Under the pieces are notes generated by a model that was not told the origin of the DNA, searched no databases, and saw only the letters and a list, made by a program, of their open reading frames with translations. 64,000 nt of DNA from Prosapia bicincta (Eukaryota; Arthropoda; Insecta; Hemiptera; Cercopidae), in the NCBI GenBank assembly GCA_036971475.1, contig JBAIZL010000002.1, positions 331,863,820 through 331,927,819 of the forward strand, in the 5' to 3' direction. Shown piece by piece: positions 47,208 through 57,365 of the stretch. Positions within the stretch are counted from its first letter, which is position 1, and every line of letters begins with the position of its first letter. Made by a program: the position numbers and the translations under genes.

Positions 47208-48815
47208 TTAACCTTCATTAATACGAAAATGAGTCTTTGAAGCATTAAATTTTACGTTTAACTGACATGCTCTATCTAAAAAAGCTTTCATTGTTTTATC
47301 ATGTTCCTTCTGACATTTTGCTTTTATCAATAAATCATAAAAATATATTATTACGTTAGGAATGTCACCAAAATTCCTCATATTAATTTTTTGAAACTCT
47401 TCAGGGGCTACAGATACTCCAAACAGTAGCCTTAAAAATTTATACACTCCAAATGGTGTAGCAAAGCCACAAAGATCAGTAGAAGCCTTATCCAATTTAA
47501 TATTATAAAACCCATCTTTTAGATCTAACACAGAAAAGACTGAATTTCCTGATAACTGTGCACTCACATCCTGAACTGAAGGAAGTAGCGCTGGCTCTCT
47601 AGTTATAACTTTATTAAGATCCTTAGGGTCAAGACAAAGGCGTAGACTTCCGTCCATCTTCTTTATTATCACTAGATTACTAACCCACACAGGTGTGTCT
47701 TCAACTTTAGATATAATACCATCAGCTTCTAGTTGCTTTAATTTAGTTTTAAGTCGATCCTTAATCATTAATGTCACTCTACGAGGAGGTTTCACTGTGG
47801 GTACTGCATCAGGATTAATGGAAATATGACACTTATAATTTTTTATCTTTCCAGTGCCACTAAACACATCAATATTAGAACTGATAAAGTTAGTTTTACT
47901 GATTGAATCTATTTTCTTAATAAGACCCAGCACGGTACATGATTGTAAACCTAAAATGGGCCTATCAGATGGTCCATCAACTACAATAAATTTTAATATA
48001 ACAGATTTATTGCTTTTAAGTAGCTTACAACTCAACTTTACTTTACCTATAGTGTTAATCTTATTTCCACTATATGCTATAAGCTTTATTGTTGTGTTCT
48101 TTATCCTATTAACACCTATATCCATTAAATTCTTCTTTGTCAGTAGATTAACATCCGAACCTGTGTCCAGTTTGAACTTAATATTACTTCCTTGAACTTC
48201 AACCATAGAACACCATTCTTTACGCTGTGATTTACTAGACTGAACACAATCAATCACAAAAGAGTCATCACTATCAGAGCTACTACCCTTATCATCATAA
48301 TTGACATAATGTATTTTTTTATTTTTGCAACCCACTGCAAAACGATTTAATTGATTGCATTTTTTACAACGCTTACCATGCGCTGGACATTTCACATATC
48401 TGTGTTGATATCCACACTTTTTACACGAATATTCTTTAGATGATTGATTATATGTACTGTCAGATGATGATTTTTTATTATAACTTTTATAGTTGTTTTT
48501 ATCATGACGTTTCTTTTCACTGGTCTTCACAGTGTTGACCAACATTTCTCCTTTAATTTCTTTCACTTGCTCTTTACTACTCTCATTAACTTTAATAAAC
48601 TCTATGACCCGAGTTAAATTTATATCTTTTTCTCTTAGAACTCGTTCTTGAACGTCATTGTCCTCAATATTTAAAACTACTTGGTCTCTAATAAGACCTT
48701 CTTCCTGAGTTTCAAATTCACATGTTGAGGCCAGGGTTCGTAATGTAGTCACATAACTATCAATAGTTTGACCTTGTTGTCTACGACACTTCAAAAATTT
48801 ATGTCGTTCAAACAC
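47208..48815 (-). pseudogene. Gypsy gag-protease-RT frame
   Basis: 535 residues. Gag C-terminal region first; paired zinc knuckles (C-x2-C motifs, residues 131-163); retropepsin with FKLDTGSDVNLL (Asp 217); then RT from about residue 340 (PPRRVTLMIKDRLK, WVSNLVIIKKMDGSLRLCLD, SVFSVLDLKDGFYNIKL, ATPFGVYKF). The catalytic motif normally written Y-x-D-D reads YFYD (residues 491-494), so the first of the paired aspartates is lost. The frame runs without stops into FRINEG. Confidence 0.88.
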
Positions 48816-48859
48816 AACATTCGGTTTAACCGAACAATGGGTATCAAATTTTTTTAAAA

Positions 48860-49084
48860 CTATGTCATATTCAGTCTTATCTTCATCAGTATCAAACTTA
48901 AAATATTATAAACTTCTAACCCCTCATCTCCAATAAGACTAAGGAGTATTGCAGTTTTAGTTTGTGAATTTTTTTTAACTTTCTCAGTGGCTAGCATGTA
49001 ATTATTAAATTTCTGTTTCCACCTCCTCCAGTTTTCTGGTAAACTACCTGAAAAACTCATCTCTTTTGGCGGTTTAAATTCCAT
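48860..49084 (-). pseudogene. Gypsy gag N terminus
   Basis: Starts MEFKPPKEMSFSGSLPENWR and continues WKQKFNNYMLATE, typical of the gag start of arthropod and mollusc Gypsy elements. A frameshift near 48850 separates it from the downstream frame. Confidence 0.75.
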
Positions 49085-49202
49085 TATTATCCACTTATTG
49101 GAAATTAAAAATCAAATTACTAACCTTAGTGACGATTAACGTAACAATAATGTTCAGGTTATACTGTGCTTCAGTTAAAATTTTATAACTTAAGTCAAAA
49201 TT

Positions 49203-49214
49203 CACCTGACACCA
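49203..49214 (-). other. Gypsy primer-binding site
   Basis: Directly after the 5' LTR the minus strand reads TGGTGTCAGGTG, complementary to a tRNA 3' end terminating in CCA. The tRNA was not identified. Confidence 0.6.
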
Positions 49215-49374
49215 TGTTCTGTACGCAAGTTCCAATTAAAATAATTAATACACCAAGTAGTAAAGAGATATTATTTTTTTAATATAATAATAATAACATA
49301 AACATTATAATAGTACAGGGAACTTAATAATGTTCACTTATACATGACCTTCACTGGTAATAACCTGTTTGTAG
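49215..49374 (-). repeat. Gypsy 5' LTR, main part
   Basis: Homologous to 44853-45012. The remaining 15 bases continue at 50012 after the inserted element. Confidence 0.8.
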
Positions 49375-49510
49375 AGTAGACTTTCACCGGTACAGGAACT
49401 CCATCAACGCGCATGAGCAACCTTCAACTCGGTTCCTTGAGAGGGGAGAGAATGTAGAGGGAGCTATGAGCCACAATGTAATAAGAGAAACTGTGTCAAC
49501 GATAACAGTA

Positions 49511-49586
49511 GAAACCCGTGGCCTAGTGGTTAAGGTACAGGCATACTAATTGTAAGTTCCGGGTTCAAATCCCGAACTTCCTTTTT
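49511..49586 (+). promoter_or_regulatory. tRNA-like Pol III promoter module with terminator, element A
   Basis: A box TGGCCTAGTGG (49519-49529) and B box GGTTCAAATCC (49562-49572) at tRNA spacing, with a C-rich lead and a TTTTT terminator at 49582. The T arm pairs (CGGG/CCCG) but the acceptor arms do not, so it is not a working tRNA gene. Confidence 0.65.
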
Positions 49587-49755
49587 AATTTTTTTCTTGA
49601 AACATTCTAGTTTTAATGAATCTTATTTGTTGTGATACGTTAGGTTAGGTATTATAAAAAATTTATAAATGTCTTTTGAATAAAAATGGCAAAGTTAAAT
49701 TTAATTTTTACATAGTGAGTTTTCTTCCTTTTATACCTACATTAAAATTTACGTA

Positions 49756-49912
49756 CGAAGTATCCAGTCAGGATAGATTTGGTAATAATTTTATTCAACA
49801 TTAATATCTATTTTTATTAAAATATACGTACGAAGTATCCAGTCAGGATAGATTTGGTAATAATTTTATTCAACATTAATATCTAACTTTATTAAAGTAT
49901 ACCTACGAAGTA
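49756..49912 (+). repeat. 75-bp tandem repeats, element A
   Basis: CGAAGTATCCAGTCAGGATA begins at 49756 and 49831, and CGAAGTAT starts again at 49906, spaced exactly 75 bp. Confidence 0.9.
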
Positions 49913-50027
49913 TACTACTTCCCCCACTACTGCAGTTAACCCTACGTCTGTGACGTCACGCGCATGCCCGTTGGTGGATTTCCTGCACCGGTGAAGATCT
50001 AGTTGTTTTAGCTAATTCAGTGTTGCC

Positions 50028-50849
50028 ACCTACACAACAGAAATGTTAACAGATTCTAAAACCTGTTACTTAACAGGATAAGACTTTTTTTATGAGAGTT
50101 TTGAAAACCCTTTGTTCCAAGTTCTCCATACTGAGATTTTTAGCACCAAATTTTCACTAACACACTTGGTAGTTTACTTAAGAAATAGCAAATACTTTCA
50201 ATTTTTGTAAATAGTGATTTTCTCTCATCTCTGACTTAATACTTTTGAAACTATAGTTACTGAATTACATTCACTTTTACTAGAGAATCAAAATATAATT
50301 ATTTCGTTAATTAGAGCTTAGCTAGTGAGAACTATTCACAAAGCTAAACTCAAAATCTTACCAAAAGTTAGTTTTTAATAAACAAACTAGTTGCTACTAC
50401 TAACATATTGTACAATAAGTTGAATAAAACATACAAAGTCAAGCAATAAAATTAATCTACTACATAGCACAACACTTCTTACTCAGGTGAGGCATATATT
50501 TTACATAACTATTATTATTAACAATATTTTGTTCTTTATCTTTTTTTCACCCTTATCTCGCACCATCATCAACAAACAAAGTTTAAACAGTTAAAAAATA
50601 ACAATCATATATTATATAAAAATACACGTTATAAATAATTCACTAATGAAGTCAGTTTATACAAAATTAAAACTAAAAACAGAGTCAAGATAAATAAAGA
50701 AACATCAACACTTACACATTTGTTAACATTTTCAACAAGGTAGCAACTAATTTAACACTTATTAGATCTGAAACAAAAAACAGTTCACTAAACACTTGTA
50801 AATATTTACAAACTTGCCTATAGTAGCACTTACTTATATTTGTTTAGGA
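50028..50849. other. Intergenic sequence
   Basis: AT-rich; nothing recognised. Confidence 0.4.
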
Positions 50850-52090
50850 CGGACGTTTCGGAGATGTGTCCCACTGTCAACTCAAACCGTAATTGATCAC
50901 AAGGTTTTCGTAGATTAGGGTGAGGGTGGGATATTAAGGTGGCGTGGGTGTATTTTGTTAGTATTAGGAGTTATGATGTCAAAAGGTCTGTGTGAGTTGT
51001 AATGTAATTGTGTATTGAGTATGTGTGTAGGGTGTAGTTTGAAGTGTGTATATTTCGTATTGTTCGGTTGTGTGGCGTTGGTTATTTCTGAGTTGTTTAT
51101 GAAGAATTTGTAGGTTAGATGTTATGTCTATGTAGTCATGTTTGTGGAGTTGAGATGATCGGCGAAGTTTGATTGGTAGTTATTGTCTGTATGTTCTTGG
51201 TAACGTGTATAGAAGGACCTCCCTGTCTGGCTTATGTAAAAACTGGGGCACGAACTGCAAGTTAGTTTGTAAACTCCAGTGGCGTTATAAATGTCGTCGA
51301 TTTTGTTGCTGGGTTTAAATTATTTATTGAGAGTGTTATGTGGGGAGTAGGCTATTTTGTATTTCCATAGTATGTTGGTTAGATTGTGGGTTTTGGATGA
51401 TCTGTATGGTATTGATAAGTTTTTTAGGGGATTGTCGTGTTGAGAGTTTGTATTTGGGTTATTAGGTTTATTTTTTAGGCAGTTGTATAATTTGTCAATC
51501 ATTGTTGTGTCCTATCTGTTAGTTTGTGCTATATGTTTTATGGTGTTTAACTCCTGGTAGTGTTCTTCTTTGTCTAACAGTGTTTTAAGCAGGCGATATA
51601 TCATGGTGTGTTAAGTGGCTAGTTTATGTTAGTGTGGGTGGTTTGAGGAGCTGTGAATGGTCGTATTGGTACTAGTGGGTTTTCGATATATGTTGAATTT
51701 ATGTGTTTGTTTGTCTGTTCGTTTAATTGTAAGGTTTAGGAAGTTGAGAGAGTTTTGTTGTTCTGTTTTCGATGGTGTATGTTAGTTTTGGGTGTATGGA
51801 ATTAAGGTGTTTTAAAAATATGTGTGATTGGTGTGTGTTACCTTTATATAATGTTATGATATCGTCAACGTATCTGTACCAGTAAATTATTATGTTATCT
51901 GAGTATTTATTGTTGTGTAAAATGTGGTTTTGTTCAATATGGTGTATGAATATTTCTTCTAAGTTGCTAGCTATGGGGGAACCCATAAGTAGGCCATGTT
52001 TTTGGTTGTAGAATGTGTTATTGTAGGTGAAGTAATTTTGAGATGTAAAGTAATACTGGTTGTCCAAGCAATGCTTGGCCATCTCTGAGT
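50850..52090 (-). mobile_element. Penelope-like element (RT and GIY-YIG), frameshifted
   Basis: The minus strand starts inside RT: YFTYNNTFYNQKHGLLMGSP (motif B), WYRYVDDIITLYKGN (motif C) and KLTYTIENRTTKL. Frameshifts then lead to SSKTHNLTNILWKYKIAY and a GIY-YIG domain (NATGVYKLTCSSCPSFYISQ, TGRSFYTRYQEH). The 3' tail at 50853-50880 contains CCGAAACGTCC. The 5' part is missing. Confidence 0.8.
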
Positions 52091-52129
52091 ATCCCAGCTT
52101 ATTGTTTTTAAAATGAGCAAAGTGCTCCC

Positions 52130-52667
52130 TGCTTCTTGTCTTAATACTCCTATGGGTTTGGAGTCCTTCAGAGATCCAAGCATTCTACCCAAACTCCATC
52201 CTAAAGCAGCCGACACTCGAAGTTTTCCATACTTCATGAGGCCAGTCTTGGCAACGCTATATAGCAGAGGGTTGTAAGCTAACTTAACCCAGTTGTTTTC
52301 TTGTTTGTCCCTGGGTAAGGTTGTTCAAGCCAATCTGTTTTTCTTTAATTCGGCTTTTTTTATGATACTTCATACCAGATCTGTTAAATTCAGCTATTCC
52401 ATATATCATGTTTAGTTCTTTTAAATAATTTTCTCTCGATAATGGGAAATGAACTAAATGGTGTGCCATACAATGAAATACCTCTTGCCCTTTGTGCTCT
52501 TTAGGGTGGTATGAATCATATGGGATACACCTAAAACTTTGCGTAGGCTTCCTATAAACAACAAAAGAAAGCCTACCGTTTGCTCTCGTCACCATTACAT
52601 CAAGAAAGGTAATGCTATTCTTCGCTTCTACCTCGGTGATGAACTCTATCGAAGGAAAAAATTTCAT
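52130..52667 (-). mobile_element. Penelope-like element, post-RT segment
   Basis: The minus strand reads SIEFITEVEAKNSITFLDVM, VVYRKPTQSFRCIPYDSYHP and KGQEVFHCMAHHLVHFPLSR, then in another frame GLMKYGKLRVSAAL and MLGSLKDSKPIGV. It breaks off just before the GIY-YIG domain, where the next PLE begins. Confidence 0.7.
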
Positions 52668-52815
52668 TGTCTCCTTAGCCTTAGTCTCAAAACAAATTTT
52701 TCCACATGTCTGTATCTGGTATGTGGATGATATGTTTGTTATTTTTTATGGAAAGAAAAACCTTGATGAATTTTGTCGGGAACTTAATGGATTTTTTGGA
52801 TGTATTGGAACAGGG
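52668..52815 (+). mobile_element. Inverted 5' segment of the preceding Penelope-like element
   Basis: The plus strand encodes KQIFPHVCIWYVDDMFVIFY then KKNLDEFCRELNGFF: RT motif C and the stretch that should directly precede SIEFITEVE. It lies head to head with the minus-strand part. Confidence 0.65.
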
Positions 52816-52971
52816 CGTTGGCTTCAAAACATAGCACACAACCAACAACCCACCTCCTCTACACTCATACCGACAACCATTGTACCTAGCAGGACGCTAG
52901 AGGATTTAATTCGTAAAAGAAACGATTGTTTCGAAATGCGTCAGCAAGTAAGCCCGTACGTATTAACTTAG

Positions 52972-53690
52972 TTAAGTGTATCATTTAATTATAGTTTAAT
53001 CAGTGAATTCAAGATGATTACAACAAGCAACTTTAATATACATATTATAATATTTTTTATAAGAATTATTTTATCGATTATTTATTTATTGAATGAAGAT
53101 TTTAACAACAAAAACTCAGGAATAATTTAAATTCTTTTAATTTTAACAATTTTTTAATTTACACAATAAACAGAACAAAAACACTTAACAAGTTTTAACA
53201 AAATAGACAAAACTCAATTCTTAATATTTTAGTTTCAAGATTTTATAACCTAGGCTATTTTCTAAGATCTCTTATGCATGGGCTATATCTACTAACTCTT
53301 TGGCTAATTAAATAAATTTTAATAAATAAGATTAATTTTAGAAAATAGTTGTAATAATTAGCTTCCTGATGTAGAATCTTAAATTTGGAATAAGAAAAAG
53401 GTCCCTAACCTGTTTCAACTGGATTAGGGTTTCTTACTACTAAACTATTATATTATTTCAAGATATTCTAATAATTTACAATTTAGATTTTCTTACAATT
53501 TTCGTTTTATAACTTTAAAAGTTCACTAAAGGTTTATTTTTATAGCGCTATATACTTATCGATTTTCGGAGTTTTGCTGGTTGTTCATATAGGATTCAGT
53601 TCTCTTTAAATTTTATGTTTCACACACAATTAAATTCTTTTTGGTTACTTTAATTATAATAAACTGTATTATAAGTCTTAAATTCACTTA
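52972..53690. other. Intergenic sequence
   Basis: AT-rich; nothing recognised. Confidence 0.4.
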
Positions 53691-53696
53691 TTTTCG

Positions 53697-54775
53697 TTGA
53701 GAGTCGACTCTCACCATCTGGCTGCCCCAGCCTCTAATGCCTCATCCATATTACGCCGCCATTCATCCTCACCTTCCTCCATATACCTATCGCCCAATAC
53801 TTTTTCCAAAAACCTCTCTAACCTTTTAATAAATTCTATAGGATTTCCATTCCTCCCATTGAACTTAGGACCCTTTTCCTGTTTTCCGCACGATACCTTA
53901 TTTGCTAACCCTTATTACCATTATTACTCTCGATTTTTTCTATTCTATCTCCTAACCTTCCCTGCTCTCCTAATATTTTCTCCCTATCATCTTCGACTTT
54001 CCTAAAACGCTCATCTGTTATCTTTCTTTCCCCCTCACCTTTAATTTTAACTCTCCTAACTCTTCTGTGTTTTTCTCTACTTTGTCCCCCATTTTCCCTA
54101 TCTCCATTTTAATTACTTCTGTCTCTCTCGTTAATGTCTCCCTAATTTCCTCCCGATTTTTCGTAACCGTTTCCTCTAATTCCTTATCTTTTTGTTCTAA
54201 TTCTCTTCTCATCCCGCCCATCATTAAAATATTTTCCCTCTTTATTTGTTCCTTCATCTCCTCAATCAATTTCTTATTATCCTCCCTTATTTCATCTGTT
54301 ATGAATTTTAAATCCTCCTTCATCTCTCTCATTTCGTCTCTATTTTCCATTAATTCTTTTTTTAATTCTCTCATATCCTCACTCATTCCATCTATCTTAT
54401 CTAATTTTCTATTTATATTCTCATTATTTTTATCTAATTTTCTATTTAGATCCTTTCTCATTTCTTTTAATAAGTTCTGGTTACTTTGCAACATTTTCTT
54501 AATCCACTCATTATTATTATTACTTCCACTTTCACTAACCCTTCGTTGCTGTTCAGTTTGTACAAGTGGTAGTCCCCTAGCTTCCTCTACCTCAATGTTT
54601 GGCATATCTGTGCCTTCCATTTCATTTCCCTTAATTCATAACTAGTCCCTATTTCCTGGTCCCCTACAACAACCAGCTCGCCTATAATGATTTCCTCCCT
54701 GTCTTCGATACCCTCCTGGAAACTAACAAATCTCCCCTGTGCAGCCCCTTCTGTTTCTATCACCCTTATCTCCAT
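53697..54775 (-). pseudogene. Gag-like coiled-coil ORF, frameshifted, of a probable retrotransposon
   Basis: The minus strand has three frames in series. 54775-54587 starts MEIRVIETEGAAQGRF. 54620-54018 (200 residues) is a long Lys/Glu-rich coiled coil (KEMRKDLNRKLDKNNENINR, then repeated heptads). 54017-53700 continues with a PKFNGRNGNPIEFIKRLERF-like segment, split by frameshifts, as found in gag proteins of insect retroelements. No zinc knuckle or pol follows, so this is a 3'-truncated or decayed gag. Assignment rests on the F.G..GNP.EF pattern; a host coiled-coil protein is less likely. Confidence 0.45.
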
Positions 54776-54994
54776 ATGAATTAATATGGGCAGAAAGTGT
54801 GACTACTCAAGTTAAGGAAAATTGCAAATGAATGAATTATGATTTTTAGGAATTAATTTGAAATGAAATATCTACAATGCCTTGTAATTCTTCAGTCCAA
54901 TAAAAAAGTTGTCTAATTAAAAAATAGTTAGCCATTAATATTATTAATACCATTATATATATATTTATTTATTTATTTCACGTCCATTTTTCCA

Positions 54995-55082
54995 TTGCAC
55001 TGACTTATGAAGTTATTTTAATAATTGTAAACAATTTTTTTTCACCACTAAGTACAATAATAATAATAACTTCATATATATC
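54995..55082 (-). repeat. PLE-associated flank repeat, continuous copy
   Basis: Reversed, it reads TACTTAGTGGTGAAAAAAAA...ACTTCATAAGTCAGTGCAATGGAAAAA, joining the two motifs found separately at 8896-8956 and 12147-12186. A TA run lies at 54954-54963. Confidence 0.5.
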
Positions 55083-55366
55083 ATCATATCTGTTGATTGT
55101 TTTAGACATTTTTCATGGTATGGTGTATGACAAAATGAGTACTAAATCCATGAAGCTCCACTTTTCTTCTTCACATCTGTTGTGTACTTTTTCTGACAAA
55201 AGTCCAATCTCATTCCACATTGGAAATTTTTGTTGTCGATGATTTACGTTCTACTGATTCTGGTTGTCTCGAAGGTTCCGAACCAGTCATAGTTGTTAAG
55301 CTTTTAGTTACTAACCACCAAATTCAAAGCCTGTTAGTAATATAGTGAACTATTTTTTGTTCTATT

Positions 55367-55603
55367 TCAGGGGGCAAGGCAAAAGGGCGTTTCCACATGA
55401 TCCAAATCATTATTGTTCTCCAAAAAACGTTTCAATGTAATATATGGTACCCCGGCATCTTTATAAGCTTTATACAGTGTAAACCTTTCATATTTTACTT
55501 TTTTGGCAGCACTCACTAACTGTATATTGTCATAGTTTCTGTATACAGCTTCGCCCTTCTTTGAGTTGGAGCCTCTTTTAACACTATTACCTTTTCTACT
55601 CAT
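55367..55603 (-). pseudogene. Pipsqueak-type HTH fragment
   Basis: 78 residues: basic start (MSRKGNSVKRGSNSKKGEAV), then VYRNYDNIQLVSAAKKVKYE and TLYKAYKDAGVPYITLKRFL, which fits the helix pattern of HTH_psq domains found in pogo-like transposases and some host factors. No DDE domain follows. Confidence 0.35.
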
Positions 55604-56052
55604 GTTTCACTTATTTAAAAAAATGATCTAAAATTTTTTATTCATAATGTTTTGTTAGGTTTCCATAACTTGAGGATAGAAAATCCGAATATCAATACAG
55701 ATCAAATCTGACTTACAATACAAGGTAAGGTAATTTGGCAATAGATAAAATCTGAATTCCTATAAAAAGTAAGATAATTTTGCATTATAACAAAAAATAA
55801 ATTATATTTATAAAACCCTACATTAAGAAATAACATATTTCAAGTGTTTTGCACACTTGGCAAAACACTATCTAACCTCAAATTCACCTGTTAACATTCG
55901 ACTGAACCAGTACCATCTAGAGAAGAACTATTGAATCGACTAAAAGGTACTGACACTGACTGAAGGAGCATGGGTCCAAAAAAAATCGTTGGAAAAAGGA
56001 GAGCAGCGCTTTCTAGCGGTACCAAATTAAATTACTTTGAATGGATAGGTAA
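55604..56052. other. Intergenic sequence
   Basis: Nothing recognised. Confidence 0.4.
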
Positions 56053-56198
56053 TTTGGAGTACTAGACGTTCTTTTGCTAGGATCTTCCATCAACGCCCAT
56101 GCGCAACTTTCAGCTTGTTTACTTGAGTGGGGAAAATGTAGGGAGAGAATGATTTGCAGCTATGTAATAAAAGAAACAGTATCAACGATAACAGTAGA

Positions 56199-56275
56199 AC
56201 CTTGTTGCATAATAGGCAAGGTACGAGTTTCCAATCGTAAGTTTCTGGTTCAAATCCCGAACTTCGATTTTAATT
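56199..56275 (+). promoter_or_regulatory. tRNA-like module, element B
   Basis: B box GGTTCAAATCC at 56247-56257 is perfect. The A box region (TTGCATAATAGGCAAGG) has decayed relative to element A. A T run follows at 56268-56280. Confidence 0.5.
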
Positions 56276-56605
56276 TTTTTCTTAAAGCATTCTAGTTTTA
56301 ATGAATGTTGTATGTTGTGATGAAAACTACTTTTTCTTGTCATTGCAGTTTAGATAATTGAAGGTTATAGACTGTTCATAATTGACGTTAATAAACTGGT
56401 ATTCTAGGTCTGTTTTACACTGTAAAATATTTTATAAAAGATCTTTGATAGTGTAATAAGTCACCCTTTATACAATGCAATAGGTGGGTATTAGATTTTA
56501 TAAAAGATCCGTCTAGAATTTGAAATGGCAGACTGTTTATTTTGCTTATTAGGTTATGTTTCATTGTTTTGAAATATCTAGTTTTTGTCTTTTGTAATAT
56601 ACATA

Positions 56606-57020
56606 CGAAGTATCCAGTCAGGTTAGATTTGGTAATAATTATATTCAGAATTACTATCTATTTTTATTAAAGTTTAACTACGAAGTATCCAGTCAGGATA
56701 GATTTGGTAATAATTTTATTCAACATTACTATTTATTTTTAATAAACTATACCTACGAAGTATTCAGTCAGGATAGATTTGGTTATAGTTTTATACAACA
56801 TTACTATATACCTACATTAAAATGTACGCACGAAGTATCCAGTCAGGATAGATTTGGTAATAATTTTATTCAACATTACTATCTACCTTTATTAAAGTAT
56901 ACCTACGAAGTATTCAGTCAGGATTTATTTGGTTGTAATTTTGATAAATATTACAATTATTGCCGATGCAGAAAATTACAACCAAATCTATCCTGACTGG
57001 ATACTTCATAGGTATATTTT
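56606..57020 (+). repeat. 75-bp tandem repeat array with inverted final copy, element B
   Basis: CGAAGTATYCAGTCAGG begins at 56606, 56681, 56756, 56831 (CACGAAG variant start) and 56906, all 75 bp apart. A further partial copy at 56976-57020 is inverted (ACCAAATCTATCCTGACTGG). Confidence 0.9.
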
Positions 57021-57365
57021 AATATAGGTTATGCTTTTAAAGTATATTTTAAAAAATTGCGTCAGCGACAAAAAATAATGTTGGATTCGTGTCTAGGAGG
57101 TAAAAATACATAAGAAAAGTAAAAAAAATTCACGAAAATAAAGGTAGTCGCACGTCGGAACAATTGTAATTCATTTATACATATAAAATATAGCTGTGTT
57201 GTAATTAACCATATATATTTTTATTTTTTAAATATATTATGTCAGGCATCTTGACTGTCACTACTACTTCCCCCACTGCTGCAGTAAACCCTACATAGCT
57301 TCTCAGCTGTGACGTCACGCGCGTTGATGGAAGATTCTAGTAAAAGAACGTCTAGTATTTGAAGT

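Larger units (their letters stand above)
49375..50003. mobile_element. Non-autonomous TIR element A with tRNA-like module and 75-bp repeats
   Basis: 629 bp. The left end AGTAGACTTTCACCGGT and the right end read inward ACTAGATCTTCACCGGT form a TIR that extends with mismatches past GGAA.TCCA.CAACG. Flanked by GTTTGTAG (49367-49374) and TGTTTTAG (50004-50011), an imperfect 8-bp target duplication inside the Gypsy LTR. It contains an A/B-box tRNA-like module (49511-49581) and a little over two 75-bp repeats (49756-49912). An 8-bp duplication suggests a hAT-type transposase in trans (inference). Confidence 0.8.
44853..50026 (-). mobile_element. Gypsy-type LTR retrotransposon with a TIR element inserted in its 5' LTR
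   Basis: LTRs of about 175 bp: 44853-45027 (3' LTR) and 49215-49374 plus 50012-50026 (5' LTR). Each begins TGTTCTGTACG on the plus strand and runs to CTAATTCAG.GTTGCC. The 5' LTR is split by the 629-bp element at 49375-50003. Next to it lies a primer-binding site. Gag and pol are on the minus strand in the order protease, RT, RNase H, integrase, which places it in the Gypsy (Metaviridae) group. No env-like frame was seen. Reading frames are broken in several places and no flanking target duplication was found, so this is an old copy. Confidence 0.88.
56061..57357. mobile_element. Non-autonomous TIR element B with tRNA-like module and 75-bp repeats
   Basis: 1297 bp. The left end ACTAGACGTTCTTTTGCTAG and the right end read inward ACTAGACGTTCTTTTACTAG form a TIR that continues into ATCTTCCATCAACGC. 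Flanked by TTTGGAGT (56053-56060) and TTTGAAGT (57358-57365), 7 of 8 matching. It shares with element A the subterminal CATCAACGC, the GATAACAGTAGAA lead, the tRNA-like module, the 75-bp repeats and the GTGACGTCACGCGC right subterminal palindrome. The longer array accounts for part of the size difference. Confidence 0.8.

Noticed and set aside
49511..49581. Functional tRNA gene
   Set aside because: The A and B boxes and T arm are present, but the acceptor arms do not pair and no normal anticodon arm forms. It is part of a mobile element with a second, more decayed copy at 56199-56275.
54067..54645. 192-codon plus-strand open frame rich in Ser, Phe, Ile and Leu
   Set aside because: It is the antisense of the Lys/Glu-rich coiled-coil frame. 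Its hydrophobicity follows from the complement and it has no domain.
56606..57020. CRISPR-like array
   Set aside because: The 75-bp period is fully repetitive with no unique spacers, and the DNA is animal. It is a tandem repeat.
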